64,000 nt of DNA from Erythroxylum novogranatense (Eukaryota; Streptophyta; Magnoliopsida; Malpighiales; Erythroxylaceae): the NCBI GenBank assembly GCA_029891385.1, contig CM057233.1, positions 35,323,540 to 35,387,539 of the forward strand. The letters are read 5' to 3'. A program made the position numbers and the translations under genes. Positions 36,501 to 48,987 of this stretch are shown one piece after another. How positions within the stretch are numbered: the first letter of the stretch is position 1; the number at the start of each line of letters is the position of its first letter. The notes under the pieces are model-generated. The model saw only the letters and a program-made list of their open reading frames with translations, had not been told where the DNA came from and did no database searches.

Positions 36501-37103
36501 AAATAGATACCAATCTAATTATGGTGAGAGTCACTGGATAGCAGTTAAGAACATCCTTAAGTACTTGAGAAGAACTAAGGATATGTTCCTAGTCTATGGA
36601 GGACTTGAAGGAGAGCTAGTTGTAAATGGTTACACTGATGCTGGTTTTCAGTCTAACATAGATGATTTTAGATCGCAATCAGGTTTTGTGTTCTGTTTGA
36701 ATGGAGGTGCGATGAGCTTGAAAGTTCAAAGCAAGACAACATTCGATTCTACAACCGAAGTTGAGTACATTGTTTGCCTCGGATGCAAATAAGGAAGTCA
36801 GATGGATCGAAGTTCATTCTTGAACTTGGAGTTGTTCCTAGCATTGCAAGTCCTATAGACCTTTATTGTGATAATAATGGGGCTATAGCACAGGCTAAGG
36901 AACCAAACTCACATAATAGATCCAAACACATACTCAGACGTTTCCATCTGATTAGAGAGATCATTGGGAGAGGAGATGTGAAGATATGCAAAGTGGACAC
37001 AGATGACAACATTGCCGATCCACTTACTAAGCCTCTTCCACAGCCTAAACATGAGAGTCATACGAGGTCTATGGGTATTAGATATCTGACTGATTGGGCC
37101 TAG
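36501..37103 (+). pseudogene. Copia B RNase H and polyprotein C-terminus
   Basis: The RNase H domain begins with VNGYTDAGFQSN (first Asp), then RSQSGFVFCLNGGAMSLKVQS and TEVEYI (Glu). A frameshift near 36770 and another near 36815 move reading into the frame of FILELGVVPSIASPIDLYCD (third acidic position), NRSKHILRRFHLIREII, and NIADPLTKPLPQPKHE, the usual Copia C-terminus. The stop lies at 37101-37103, just before the PPT. Catalytic residues are present, but two indels break the frame. Confidence 0.9.
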
Positions 37104-37105
37104 TG

Positions 37106-37117
37106 CAAGTGGGAGAT
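37106..37117 (+). other. Polypurine tract of Copia B
   Basis: CAAGTGGGAGAT precedes the 3' LTR start TGTTAG at 37118; AGTGGGAGA is the typical Copia PPT. Confidence 0.85.
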
Positions 37118-38541
37118 TGTTAGTAGTGTGCCCTAGGCCAATGAACATTTGTGATTCATGTATTAACATTATGATTTGTTAATAATTTATATTATGAGGT
37201 ATTCCGTTTCATATATGCATGTATTTCGTTTATGTAATGTGATTTACATTCCATGAATAGTATTAGACTTATGTCATCAAGTATGTGACTTGATAGTAAA
37301 ACCATAAGCGTTATAACACTATTCTAGATCATCATCGGTCGATCATTATTGGTGGAACAATAATGAATTAAGAATAGTATGTGTTCGATTGATGATCACG
37401 TTTCTTGATCATGGATATGAGATATCAAATCGAAACATAGATATATGTTAGAGAACATATATTGGACCGACCCATATAAAGAATACTACATGGTTTCATG
37501 TCATTAGTGATTCTTTATATGGTTTGACTTTAATCCTTTCACCTGAAGTCATCATGGTTCCCTACATGAGGAATTTAGTGTTTTGATATTAGACTAAGTT
37601 ATTTTAACGGAATAACAAATAGTCTTATGTTGGACACTAAATGAATCATGCGGAGGGATGTGAATGACGTAGATGGGATTTGTACCTCTCTTAAATGAGA
37701 GAGATATCATTTAAACCTCTTGACAAGTGTGACTGAAGAAATGCATGGCCGTGCTCAAATGAACTGATGAAGAGTCATCAATGTCATTTGTTATAATTAG
37801 TCAACTTGGGGATCAAGAAACTATGATTAATCAAAGGTTGACATGTACCATGCCTTGTGATTAATCTTGATATTGTGTTACAAAAGGACTAAGCCTATAA
37901 CCATAGTTACAGGTTAAATCGGATTATCGATCCTCATTTGATTTGGGTAGTCATAATGTCTTGCTAGAGGCCGCTTATGACTTATGGGCCTTGAAGTGTA
38001 ATCAAGCCCATTGCCAACATCAAATGAGCCTACAGGGTTGCACACAAAGAGTGATGTGATCTGGGCTTATTCTCTTGGGCCTAATTTATTAGGTGTTGAA
38101 TAAATATATTTAGATATATTTATTGGGCTGGATTTAATTAAGTTGTTGGGCTTTTATTATATATGATATAATGGGCCGAAACTTAATAGGGCCTGAATGA
38201 GATTAGGGTTTCTCTATAAATAGAGAAACTTAGGTCTCATTAGGTCAAGAAAAAAAAAAAGACAAAACCCTAGCCGCCATCCGAGAGAATAATCGTGCGG
38301 CGTTCGGAAGAGTTTCTGAACGTGCTAGCACACCACAGCCGCAGCCCGGATCGTGCATACTCGTGCGGATACCGGTAGAGGGCATTCATGTTTTGCAGTG
38401 TCTTGGAATCCGAAAAGAAGCAATCTATCCCCGAAAATAAGGTATTTTTGTACATCTTTGGTATTCTCGATTATACTCATGTTGTTGAATGGTCTTTTTC
38501 TGCAGTGTATTGTGAATACTCGGACCGTACGCGATCCAACA
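37118..38541 (+). repeat. 3' LTR of Copia B
   Basis: 1424 bp and collinear with 28271-29694. Differences seen include T/C, A/T and G/A substitutions, two small indels that compensate in length, and a longer A run near 38250. Confidence 0.95.
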
Positions 38542-38546
38542 AGATT

Positions 38547-39549
38547 AACACTTAATCCAAGCAAGTCATGAGCGGTATCTAGCAACACCTCATGACCCCC
38601 AATTGACCGGAAAGTAATTGGTTTGACGAATGAACCTATGTTCATCATGAACCATATCACGAACCTTTCCATAGATAATTACTGTGCAATTCGTCCTTTC
38701 ACCATGTTATACCCCACTTGGTTATGAGTATGGGCAAAGTGTCAACTCTTACTAGACTGACTACGTCAATTCTAGTCCAAGTGATATCAGTTCTTTTCCT
38801 GGGACTCATTACTATATATGTCACTGAAGACACTCTTCATGACATATGAACTCCGGCCAGAGATTTCCAAGTAATGACCCTGACAAGAGGCCATGGGTAT
38901 CATCTTCTGCTATCACAGAAGTGATGAATCCTTTATTGGCTACTCAATTACCTTCGAATACCTCAAGCTGTACCTAATCACCATCCTATAAGTGACCTCT
39001 GTAAGGCAACAAGGAATGGAGTCAAAGCACAGAATCAGTATCTAAGATATCCTTGAGTACCTCAAGTCTAAGGATATTTGCACCCTTGCTATGATGAGAT
39101 TATCACTGACATTAGAATAGGACATCCATGTGATGATCTCATAGCAGGTCATCCAATGTACTTACTACCTCTAGTAAGCATTCACATCTCAACCCTAAAC
39201 ATCTCATATTTACGGTTTCGAGATCCATCGCTTGATTAAATCAAGGAGCTTGACATGTGCTAGTCTCTCGGATTAACGATGTCCGGTTTGGAATCCTATG
39301 ACTAGCGATAATTTAGATACTGACATAATTGCACATGATATGAATCTCAGTAGTATGATCACATCATAATTTCCTTCATGCTATGTCATATATCATGGAC
39401 TTCATTAATTTTCTTATAGATCAATATCAATTCATAAATAATGAACATCAAATTAATGAAATATGCCTTTCTTTATTTATTCATAAAGTATGTACACAAC
39501 TTTGTACAAAACGCGCTAAAGGCGATTGCCTTTAGGGCACTCTCTAACA
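38547..39549 (-). repeat. Copia A2 5' LTR, U3-side part
   Basis: This is the continuation of the LTR interrupted at 28270. It is homologous to 1481-2443 of A1 throughout and ends CTCTCTAACA. On the minus strand the LTR starts TGTTAGAGAGTGCCC, a common plant Copia LTR start. GTATG (39550-39554) is the right TSD of A2. Confidence 0.9.
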
Positions 39550-39554
39550 GTATG

Positions 39555-40740
39555 ACCATCAAATCCCCCTGTAATGTAATTGGGGCTACCATTAGTGACA
39601 AAAGGGCTGCAATTCAAAGAATGTTTGTCCTTGGTGTAAAAGATTCAGAAAAGATTAGGATATTAGGCAAATAAAGAGCTCTCCTTTAAAAGTAACCTTC
39701 AACTTACCAAATTTATCTTAAATTCCAAACAAATTTATTGGAGTGATCATAAGTTCTTATCTAAAGGCCTAATCAAAACCACTGAAGGATTAATAAGGAA
39801 TATTTTTCAAAGAAAGGATGTTTGTAAACCTATAACTAGGGGGCATCCTTGGCATTACTTCTATAAGTGGAAGCAATAAGGTATTGATGACTAAAAGGCT
39901 ATAGAGAATACTAGTGGACAAGGAATTACTATATATAAGGCAGATTTGTAGCTATATATTGAGAAGGAATAGTATTTGGTCAATTATAATTAAAGATTTC
40001 CACTCTCGGTTCTTTAATTAATTACATAAGCTTAGAAGATTAATCGGACCTAATGTAGGCTGTAGAATAGGTGATGGATCTTTAGCAATGCTATAGTATA
40101 ATAATTTCATAGGTTGTGGACCATTAATTGATAATATATAACCTATCTAAACTCAAAATCATATATCACCTTAAGCTAAGTCATGCTTATGGATTAAAGA
40201 AGGACATTGTCAAAACTATCTGAGTGAATTGAGCCACTTGATCCTTAATTATTCTTCAGATATAGAGACAAGGGATTGCTAAATATGGAATAATAACCTG
40301 AATGGAAAATTCATACACATGACTTATAAGGAGTGGCTAAGATCTAGAAGATAATTGTTAACATGAACTCATTTGGAGACAAAACCTTATGCCTAAAAAC
40401 TCCTTCCTATTGTGGCTTGCAATTAAGAATAAAATTAATACAATGGAGAGGCATAATTTCTTATAACTTCATGGAATTTGTATGTTATATGGTATGATGG
40501 CTAAATATATGCCATACTTATTGTTTTAGTGTAGCTTTTCTAATATCTTATGGAATCATGTCAAAATCCTGCTAAATTAGCACTCAAATATCATACACCC
40601 TTTTTAGGCCATTAAATGGTTAACATATAACCATAATAATATTTCCAAAGCAGATAAAGTAGCCTATCACATTGGACTAGCCACCTACCTATGCACTGTT
40701 CGAAATGTAAGACATTTTAAGCAATAAAAAAAACGTGTTG
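39555..40740 (+). pseudogene. LINE ORF2 C-terminal part (zf-RVT-like)
   Basis: This is the continuation of the LINE split by A2. Broken translation gives RILVDKELLYIRQICSYIL near 39910, a GDGSLAML block near 40075, LWIKEGHCQNYLSEL near 40190, IWNNNLNGKFIHMTYKEWLR (40285-40345) and a PKNSFLLWLAIKNKINTMER block (40395-40450). The last two match the region before and within the plant LINE zinc-binding RVT domain, whose family pattern is W....GKFS...AW..L and F.LWLA...L.T..R. Stops are frequent. The 3' end and poly(A) were not located; similarity fades near 40740. Confidence 0.7.
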
Positions 40741-43700
40741 AAGTTGCCTTAAATCACGTTTTACTCCATATAAAAGAGTAACTATTACATTGCAAAGATA
40801 ACAACACTCATAGCATGCATAAAAGATTAAATGAAGAGGTACCTTGTTCACACACATTTCTAATGGAAGTTATTCAAACAAGGCTATCAATATATTATAA
40901 GACGCATGAAGTAATATTATAATATTTTAAAGGAATACAAAATTCTCAGAAGAAGAGGCAGAAGTCAATAATTGAACTCTCCTAGAAGCATTATAGAACC
41001 TAGAAGTATGTAGCTAATCCTCCAATCATCTGTAATGCTTTATAGGTGGAAGTTATGGTTTAGTTAGTGGTGAGCTAAATTCATCCATATTTATGACAAG
41101 CTAACTACAGGCATGGATTGTAAGTAAAGAGCTAGATATTTATCAAGTGTAGAAAGAAGCAGGAATTAATTTTTCTTACATAAAGGTTCAAAATTTGTTA
41201 AACAAAGGATTAAAAACTTACTCACCCTAGTTGATTTATAGGAGAAACTAAAATGACTCTAAATCGACAACATTTATAAACATCCAACTTGATTCATGAT
41301 AAAGAACTCATATAGAGCCCGCAAATCTTATGGAAATGTTTGGAGCTTCTAAGCTAAGGAACATTAAACCCTATGATCTGAACTATAGTAGGGAGTTGGT
41401 CTTTGCATGTTAAGCATGTATCCCTTGCTAATCTTATCCACTTGTTTAAGTAGAAAGGTTATCATGCCCTATTTCTTTTAATGTTAGTGTAATTGTAATA
41501 TCTACATACTATAAGGAGGTGTAGCAAGGTGACTTCACAATTCTAATTTGTCCCTCATCTTAATGGAAAATTTTTTAACTTTTTCATAAAAATAGAAGGC
41601 TTAATGAGTTAAGAAATACTTAGTTTAGGCCCTATCAAATTATTGAAGATTTGAAGAGTTTAGCATCATTAAAATAACACTAGATTAACTCCTTAATAAG
41701 ATGTAAGGTGATGACTTTAAAGGATAAGAAGCTTATTTGTTTGTGCTTTTATTTCCTAAGGTTCCTTTCTTTCCAAACCTTATCCACCAAGGTGTAAAAT
41801 GATATCTTTAACAAGAGGTAATTTTGTTATAGTTATATTAATAGGAACAATTCTAAGAAAATTTTAACTTTAAAAGAATAATGTATGATATAATTTATTA
41901 TAAGTTTGCTTATTATGGTGATTTGATTTGTTTAAGCAAATAGTAATAAGCATTGATGATTAAGTTAATTAATTTTAAAAATGATTCTTAATTTGCACTA
42001 TAATACTTTTATAATTTGGACTTATAATTGAGTTAGAAGTGGATTTTTAAAATAATTTTAGCATCCCATTGAATTAAAATAAATAGATGATTGAATAAGT
42101 GAGCATTAAATAAATTTAGTCAACTGACTTCAAACCAAGTAAAAGTGTTGAAACAGTGGTGTCAATTGCCATTTTAAACGGTGACCTAATTGAGTAATCA
42201 AGGGTATTTATGATAAGGTGTTTACTATAGTATCAAAATTTTATATAACTTTTCAAACTAAATTTTAAATGCTTTGATTTTTTTCCAATAAGGGTTATGA
42301 AAATATTTGAAAGTTAAAACATCTTTCTCATGTATGTTCACTTGATGAATTAAGTTGAATTTTGTGGATTGAGTTAAAACTTGAAGGAATGTAGAGTTGA
42401 ATTGAATTGATTCATGACTTAATGTAAGTAGTTAAATGCCTAAAAAATGTATTATTTATAATTGAATAAATAATGAAGAGTCTTGAATGGCGTAATTGAT
42501 TTGTTAAATCCTTTCCAGTAGTTTCCACCTGTTTAAGTTAAGAGTATTAAAATTGATTTATTTAAGGACAAACAAATGCTTAAGTATGAAAAAGTGTTAA
42601 ATAGATTATGTTCTTAGCATGATTTTAAAAGAATAGTTCTTATGATTGGATGATTTCATATTATTTGATACTCAGTAAGGCTTAAATTTTTTCTTTAAAC
42701 ATTATTTTAGGTCACCAATGAATGAAGGATGAAGTTAGCCAAGTTGGAGCCAATTTTGAGAAGTTTTGGCATTATTTTAGAGAAATGGATCAAATATCAA
42801 CCTATATTCTTATAATACAGGACAAACATAGACCTATTTTCCACCTATATAGGCTACTAATACATTCTATTTCTTCAAAAATCTACCACAAGAACAACAC
42901 AAACTAAACATAGACTCATGTTCTTAAGATAAACCCTATGCATGATTTTGGATTTAATTACCATTTTATAAGCCAACGCAAGTGTAACAAAGACCTATAG
43001 TAGTCCGATGTTTATAATAACTTTTACAATAATTTTAAGATTTTATATTTAAAAGGATAGTAAAGGCTAAGGGACTACAGACCATTCATAATAGTTAAGT
43101 TAAGAGCTTTTAAGGATTAAAAAAGGAGTAATTTTGGAGGAAAAAAAAAGGGATTCCATCAAAATTCAACTAAAAACGTCAAGATTTCAAGGTACATAAG
43201 AATGATTTATTTTATCTCATTTTTCTTGAATATTTTATGTCTTATTATTAACGTTATGAACTAAATTATGATAAATCTAGATGGAATGAACCTTGAGCTA
43301 TTTTTTAATGATTATTTGATTTACTAAAAGAACTACGTTATAATAAGTTTCTTATGAATAATTTAGCGCCAATGAATTTTACTAAGATATTGTTGTTGTT
43401 ATTCTTGTTGTTATTATCGTAGAAAATATATAATTAGCTAATTTGTATAAGTTTTAAAATTTTGAGATATATAATTTTAAAAAATAAAATATTTAACTAA
43501 AACAATTTAAAGAAAATTTTAAATTTAGTTTTACATGAAGATTAGAAGGGTTAGAACCATATAAATAAAGTTCATTTTGTCTCATCTATTAGGAAATTTG
43601 TTTTCTTTTTGTGCAATGTTAATTTAAATAAATTTTATTAAACAAAGGTTTTTAAGAGAGAACAAATATATTTATAAATATCTCATTTAGCAAACTAAAC

Positions 43701-44909
43701 TTAATTACAATATACATTTAGTACGACTAAAACAAAATTTCATATTACAAATGAGATAGTTAACCAATAGTGGGGTAAGAAATTTAGTAAATGATAAAAC
43801 TAAAATAACACGTAAAATATATATAATCAACCAAAATTAATATGCTATCTAAAAGGCCCCATCCTAACTAATGTAAGTTAAAACCATTCGAACGAAATAG
43901 CAAAACTAAAATGATAATGTATATCCATTAGGTTGATAAAGAAAGTACATACGAAAAAGTTTACCAAAACTAAATATATAATAATAATAATAATAAAATA
44001 AAGATCGTATCAACTTCAACAAAGGTCTTATTAAAAAGTAAAACATTACTAAATCTATAAAAATTAAAAATTTCAAAATAATGACAAATTTTAATAAAAA
44101 CAAGTTTAGATGTAAGAATTAGGTAACAAATATGACATGGAAGAAGTAATATACAAGAAAATAATAAATAAAGAATTATAAAAAGATTTAAGATATTTCA
44201 TGTCTAATAATAATAGTAATTGAAAAAATAGATACATTATTTTGATTATCATACCCTTTTAACAAACTCACTGAGGTTAGACCTCCATGCTTATGTGTAA
44301 GCTAGACTCCAATTGGGCTTCACTTCCAAACTCACATCAGCCAAACAAAAGCTCCCAACTTTTAGAAGCTAATAATTTTCAAAAAATAAAAAGTTTTAAA
44401 AGCTAATAAGTCTATGGTTTCAATTTCTTAGCCTTCTTTCATAGAGTATATTGCAAAATTAGTTGCTCCCTTACACAATACATGGAGACATGTGGTAGAA
44501 GACCTCTATTTACAAAAACTCTCTTACTTACCTTTTAGCTTCCTTTGAAGGGAGCAATATAGGAGCCTCTTGTTAACGTTTTGAAAACTATTGCCTAAAA
44601 GTGGTCAGCTTCACTTTTTGACTCTTTTTTGACAAGATATCAATATTCACTGCAATGGGTACTTGGTTATGTAGAAACTAAAGAAAATATAGACTAAATG
44701 TGATTTTTGTTGATAAGTAAGTTCTACTAATCATCAATTTCTCTTCAGTACTTGAAGCTGATAAAAGGTTGGAGCTTGGACTTAGGCATATTAGTGACAA
44801 GCCTCTCTTCTTACAAAAATAGAAACTAAGGATACTATTGGAAGAACTAAGGTTTAAATATATTCCACTCAAGATCAACATACTTCAATATACACAATTT
44901 CGGAGCCCA
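40741..44909. other. AT-rich stretch, no recognised gene
   Basis: No coding domain, LTR end with a TSD, or tandem array was identified over 4.2 kb. Short low-complexity runs occur: TTGTTG-type near 43390 and (TAA)n at about 43978-43996. The part 42000-43200 has R/U5-like traits (an A/G-rich run, then AAGGTACATAAG near 43190) and could be old LTR sequence. Around 44690-44890 one plus-strand frame is open (SSVLEADKRLELGL) but matches nothing I know. Confidence 0.45.
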
Positions 44910-45450
44910 ACATTCGGAACCAGAACACGTGAGCTTATTCCAATGTAATTTCCTTATCCAACATACTTCATCTAGATATTGAAAGTCTTAGGGACTGAAT
45001 CAAAATTCAATTTCTTCATATAATTTGTAACCTATGACTCTAGTTTACTCCATATTGAAAATCATCTCAATTAGAACCCTACAGATCCAAATATGTTCAA
45101 AATGCCAAAGTATTTTCAATAACATAACACCAGATCATATTATTCCAACACATTCACTCACTTTTCTTCAATTAAACTTTTTCCAATCAATTTGGAATGC
45201 TGTCAATTTTTGTGGAGAGATAGCATAATGTGTCAGGAATATATTGGCTCAAGGATCACTTCATTTGAGGGTCGGATAGCAAAGCTATGACCGAAAGAAT
45301 CAAACATGGTTTTGGTCCTCAATTATACTAAACCTATTTCCTGAAAATTGGCATAACTTTCTCTATAGATATCAGATTAATGTGTTCTTTGTACGGTACA
45401 AAAGAAGACTTCAAGATCTACAACCTTCATGAATACTTGAAGATAGATTC

Positions 45451-46223
45451 TAACATACACCGCGAAAGGATTGATGACAATTTGATGGTGTTTACGATGG
45501 GTATTTTGTGTTGATGTGTTTTCGACCTTGAGGAATTAAGAAAGATGAAAATTTTGAATTCAACAAACAAGAAAAATAAGGATACATAAGGTTTGATTTC
45601 TACAAAACCTCTTGGAAATTTGTTCCAAACAATCCCGATGATCAAAATAAAACCCAAAGAAATGAACAATCGACACGCCACAATTGGGAAAGTAATTGAT
45701 AAGTGAAAGATGGTTCGAAAGGTAACAAGAAAAAGAGAATAATGTTTCTCCCTATTGAAGCCAATGGCTCGTCAACAATTTTGATCTAAAGTTTTGAAAA
45801 TTTGAACTAAAAAAACACATATTTATACCTAGGTTAAATAATAAAAGGTTAGGCTAAAATATATGGAAGCCTAAAAAAACAAAGTCCAAAAACTAAATAA
45901 ATAGGTCTGATGTGTTGCGCCACTACCGGATCCATATGCTCTTGGGCTTAAGTGATGAAGCATTAAAATAGCCCAAATCTTCTTGTCTTCAAGCTCCAAG
46001 TGTATCTGATCCAAGAATTTGAGTTAAATGGATTAGTTTGGGCTCAATTCCATTAAACTCTCCTCCAATAGGCTCAGAGCTCACCATTCTCTCAAGATAA
46101 AAGCCCACATGCGTATAAAGAGCCTCTTTAAGTCTCTTGGTCCTAGCTTTGGTCATGGGCCCTTCTGGCATGGCTAGCTCTCTGCCTGCTCCTGCTCGAT
46201 GGTCCATGGTGCCACTCACATTA
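45451..46223 (-). repeat. 3' LTR of Gypsy D
   Basis: 773 bp, a direct repeat of 48988-49624 joined to 59041-59177. The minus-strand start TAATGTGAG directly follows the purine tract at 46224-46237. The element's last ORF runs into this LTR and stops at 45989. Confidence 0.85.
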
Positions 46224-46624
46224 GTCCCTCCCTCCTCAAGAAGATTCGTCCTCAAATTTGAATCCATATCGAAAGGAGAAAGATCAGCAACATTAAAAGT
46301 TGCAGAAACAGAATACTCACCTAGTAGTTCAATCTTGTAGGTATTGTCATTTATCTTCTCCAACACTTAGAACGGACCATCACCCCTATGATCCAAAGAA
46401 AAAATACTAGGCAAAGCATCAAGAGAGTTAGTTTCATAAACTAAACACTCTCTGTATCTCACCACTACCAGTGCTCTTTTCTCTCCAGTTACTCTCTTTA
46501 AGCCTTTTCCCTTAGAAAACAAGCTCTCTTTTCTCTCTTTCTTTTCTCTCTTCTTTTCTCTTTCTGAGCTCTTCTCTCTTGCACATCTCACTTCTTTTTC
46601 CTCGCCTGTACAGTCACTCACCAT
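45989..46624 (-). pseudogene. Gypsy D linker fused to pol C-terminus (pol core deleted)
   Basis: The ORF at 46624-46367 is a Lys/Glu/Arg-rich linker (the pre-RT region of the family) and ends SLDALPSIFS then LDHRGDGPF. A single TAG and the frame go on with VLEKINDNTYKIELLGEYSV, then SATFNVADLSPF and LRTNLLEEGG (46366-45989). In complete elements GDGPF.VL..IN.NAY is at the far C-terminal end, after integrase, and LPSIFS precedes RT. About 3 kb of pol has therefore been removed with the reading frame kept apart from that one stop. The product ends in the LTR. No chromodomain is seen. Confidence 0.85.
46224..46237 (-). other. Polypurine tract of Gypsy D
   Basis: The minus strand reads GAGGAGGGAGGGAC directly before TAATGTGAG, the U3 start. 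Confidence 0.75.
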
Positions 46625-47440
46625 CGAGCCAAACTTAATTTTCTTTTGGGCCTCTTTTCTCTCTTCACTTTTTTTGTTCTTACTACCTGAACCCTCCTCA
46701 CTTTTACTTGATTTGATCTAGTCCAAGTACAATTCACGAGGTGATGAAGGTAATATAATGAAGTTCCTATCCTTAAACTTAAAGGAGTACCTATTGGTAT
46801 ACCCATCATGTGCTACCCTCTTGTCAAACTGCCAAGGCCTCCCTAATAGCAAATGTCCTACCTCCATGGGTATCACATCACACAACACCTCATTCTCATA
46901 CCTCCCTACAGAAAATAGCACTAGTACCTATCTAGCCACCTTCACATCCGCACTATCATTAAACCACCGTAAATTATATGGCTCAATATGTTTCCTACAT
47001 GTCAAGCCCAATTTCTCCACCATAATTTGACTAGCCCCATTGGTACAACTACCTCCATCTATGATCAAGTTACACACCTTTCCACCCACCAAACACCTTG
47101 AATGGAATAGGTTCTCCCTTTGATCCAAAATCTCATCTCTAACTCTATCACTTAAAACCCTCCTAACTACAAGTGCTTCTCCTGTGACAGCTCTTTCCAC
47201 ACATTCATCATCATTATCACAATCACTATCACATGGAAAATCATCAACATCACTATCCTCAGAATCAGTAACTCCATTATACATCACTTTTCTATTAGGG
47301 AATTGAGAAGCAATATAGCTAGTACCCAAACATTTAAAACATTTTATAGATGAATGTTTACTAGAAGTAGCTTGGGTGTTAGAAGTGCCTTTTTGCTCAA
47401 ATCCCCCTATTGGCTTCTTAGGTGCATCCTTGAAGTCCAC
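46625..47440 (-). pseudogene. Gypsy D zinc knuckle and protease
   Basis: The ORF at 47440-46928 has a damaged CCHC knuckle (CFKCLGTSYIASQFPNRK; the His and last Cys are replaced), an acidic Asp/Glu-rich stretch, and the protease block CNLIIDGGSCTNGAS, with the catalytic Asp in D-G-G-S as in this Gypsy group. After a TAG near 46926 the same frame continues (46921-46718) with VLFSVGRYENEVLCDVIPME and HLLLGRPWQFDKRV, the protease C-terminal part. Only point stops interrupt it. The family role is maturation of Gag and Pol. Confidence 0.85.
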
Positions 47441-47536
47441 CCCCTTATCCTTGTACTTCTCCTCCTTCTTGGGCTATTTTGAGTTTCATGAATAACTAGA
47501 ACTTGCTCCATTCCTTGATGTCACTCTAGCTTTGAG

Positions 47537-48367
47537 CTATCTCTCCACCTTTATGGCCATGTTCACCATATCCTCAGTCTCCAAGTAATGTTGAAACTCC
47601 ACCACATTTGCTATCTCCCTATTCAATCCACTCAAGAACCTTGCCATGGTGGCCTCAGGGTCCTTCACTATATTAGCATAGATTATAGCAATCTCCATCT
47701 CCTTGTGGTAGTCCTCTACTGACTTAAACCCTTGTGTAAGTCTTTGGAGCTTTTGATGCATCTCCCTATAATGGCAAGAAGGCACAAATCTCTTCCTCAT
47801 GTATGCCTTCATTGCTGCCCAAGTATTGATGGGTCTCTCTCCATTCCTCCTCCTAGACGTCACAAGCTGATCCCACCATATTAGTGCATAATTTGTAAAT
47901 TTAACAACAACAAGTTTTACCTTCTTCTCCTCTGAGAAGTTATGGCACTTGAAGATCAGATCAACCTTCCTTTCCCATTCCAAGTATGCCTCAGCATCAT
48001 TCCTCCCCTTGAATGCTAGGATCTGCATCTTGATGGATTTGAGGTCTTCATCTTGCCTGCTGAGGGATTCTCCTCTCTGAGCTCTCCTGGGTATGCGCTC
48101 TTCATAGTCCTCCTCCTCCTCATCAAACTCCTCCTCTTTAAGCTCATATCGTGGCGATTTTCTATAAGGTAGTAGTTGCCGCTGACGTACATCTGCACGC
48201 CTACCCTGAGGTTCCTCACGTCTCCCTTATTTGAGCTCATCCATTTGTCCCTTAACCTCATTTAAAGCTAGATTAAATATCTCAAATTGTTGCTGCATAG
48301 CTCTCAAAGTGAAAGTGATAGTTGCATCTCCCCCTTGGTTGTCATCATTACTTCCTTCCTATGACAT
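47537..48367 (-). pseudogene. Gypsy D gag
   Basis: The ORF at 48028-47537 carries the retrotransposon-gag domain: AYLEWERKVDLIFKCHNFSE, WWDQLV, TWAAMKAYMRKRFVPSCHY and SVEDYHKEME. Upstream the same frame extends to an ATG at 48367 with a stop at codon 3 and another near 48232; it shows an acidic/Arg-rich segment and a short predicted coiled region (LRAMQQQFEIFNLALNEV). Two stops and the gap before the zinc knuckle (frame change between 47440 and 47537) make it non-functional. Confidence 0.85.
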
Positions 48368-48968
48368 TGTAAATAAAATGATATACCTGCAAAACAAGGT
48401 TAGTGATAAACAACCTCACACACTCCCTCACATGTTTCACTCAAGAATTTGTCACTCCCCTCGTGTTTAAGTCACGGCAATGACTCCCTCCTAAAAGCTC
48501 ACACACTCTTGCCTTTTACCACTCAATGTTCTTTGAAATCCAAGTTACAAGAAGAACCACAACTTCAACAAATCAATGTTCCCAAATGTAGCTCAAATAA
48601 TAAGTAACAAGCAACCCAAACCAATAACCAATAACAAGCTAGAAAATCTGAAAAATTTTGAATTTTTTTCAATTTTTTCCAGATTTTTCAGACTTTTTTT
48701 ACTTTTTTATTTATTTTTTAGACTCTTTTTTTCTTTTTTTCTTTTTTTGGATTTTTTCGAACTTTTTTCAACTTTTTTTGATATAAGCCAAAAGTTTTCA
48801 ACAAATAATTGAAAACCCTAACTAAAAAAAAAAAAAAACAAGAAGAAAGATTGAAATCCTAGGTTAAAAGTTAATTCACACCTGAATTGACGATACGACG
48901 ATAATTGGATGGTGATGGGCAGTGGTTTCTTGAATTTTGATAGAGTTGAATAAGAATTCTCCTCCAAA
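48368..48968 (-). other. Leader of Gypsy D with poly-T/poly-A tract
   Basis: This untranslated region lies between PBS and gag. 48650-48785 is strongly T-rich on the plus strand (A-rich in the transcript) with T4-T8 runs. No ORF is supported. Confidence 0.7.
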
Positions 48969-48987
48969 CCAAGGCTTTGATACCAAA
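48969..48987 (-). other. Primer-binding site of Gypsy D
   Basis: The minus strand reads TTTGGTATCAAAGCCTTGG, directly abutting the LTR end at 48988. TGGTATCAAAGCC differs by one base from the initiator-tRNA-Met site. Confidence 0.75.

Larger units (their letters stand above)
28271..38541 (+). mobile_element. Copia B, nearly full-length but inactive
   Basis: The element is bounded by TGTTAGTAGTG and GCGATCCAACA, with perfect 5-bp TSD AGATT at 28266-28270 and 38542-38546. Each LTR is 1424 bp; I counted roughly 30-40 differences between them by eye, so insertion is moderately recent. The internal order is PBS, 1.36-kb leader, gag, protease, [insertion C], integrase, RT, RNase H and PPT, the Ty1/Copia order. 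Coding is broken by C, one nonsense codon and several frameshifts. The host sequence is the A2 LTR. Confidence 0.95.
24825..39549 (-). mobile_element. Copia A2, internally deleted, carrying nested B and C
   Basis: The outer ends are TGTAGGAAAATCC (24825) and CTCTCTAACA (39549), flanked by the identical pentamer GTATG at 24820-24824 and 39550-39554. Removing the nested element B and its TSD leaves about 4.4 kb. The minus-strand order is: 5' LTR (39549 to about 27521, interrupted by B), leader, a GAG-pre-integrase/integrase fragment, and a truncated 3' LTR (25505-24825). The U5 end plus PBS, gag, RT, RNase H, PPT and the 3' U3 are all missing. It inserted into a LINE. It is the same LTR family as A1. 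Confidence 0.85.

Noticed and set aside
35527..36792. Endogenous pararetrovirus polymerase
   Set aside because: Domain order (integrase before RT), YVDD with Copia-type RT and RNase H, PBS, PPT and LTRs all identify a Ty1/Copia element; no movement or coat protein is present.
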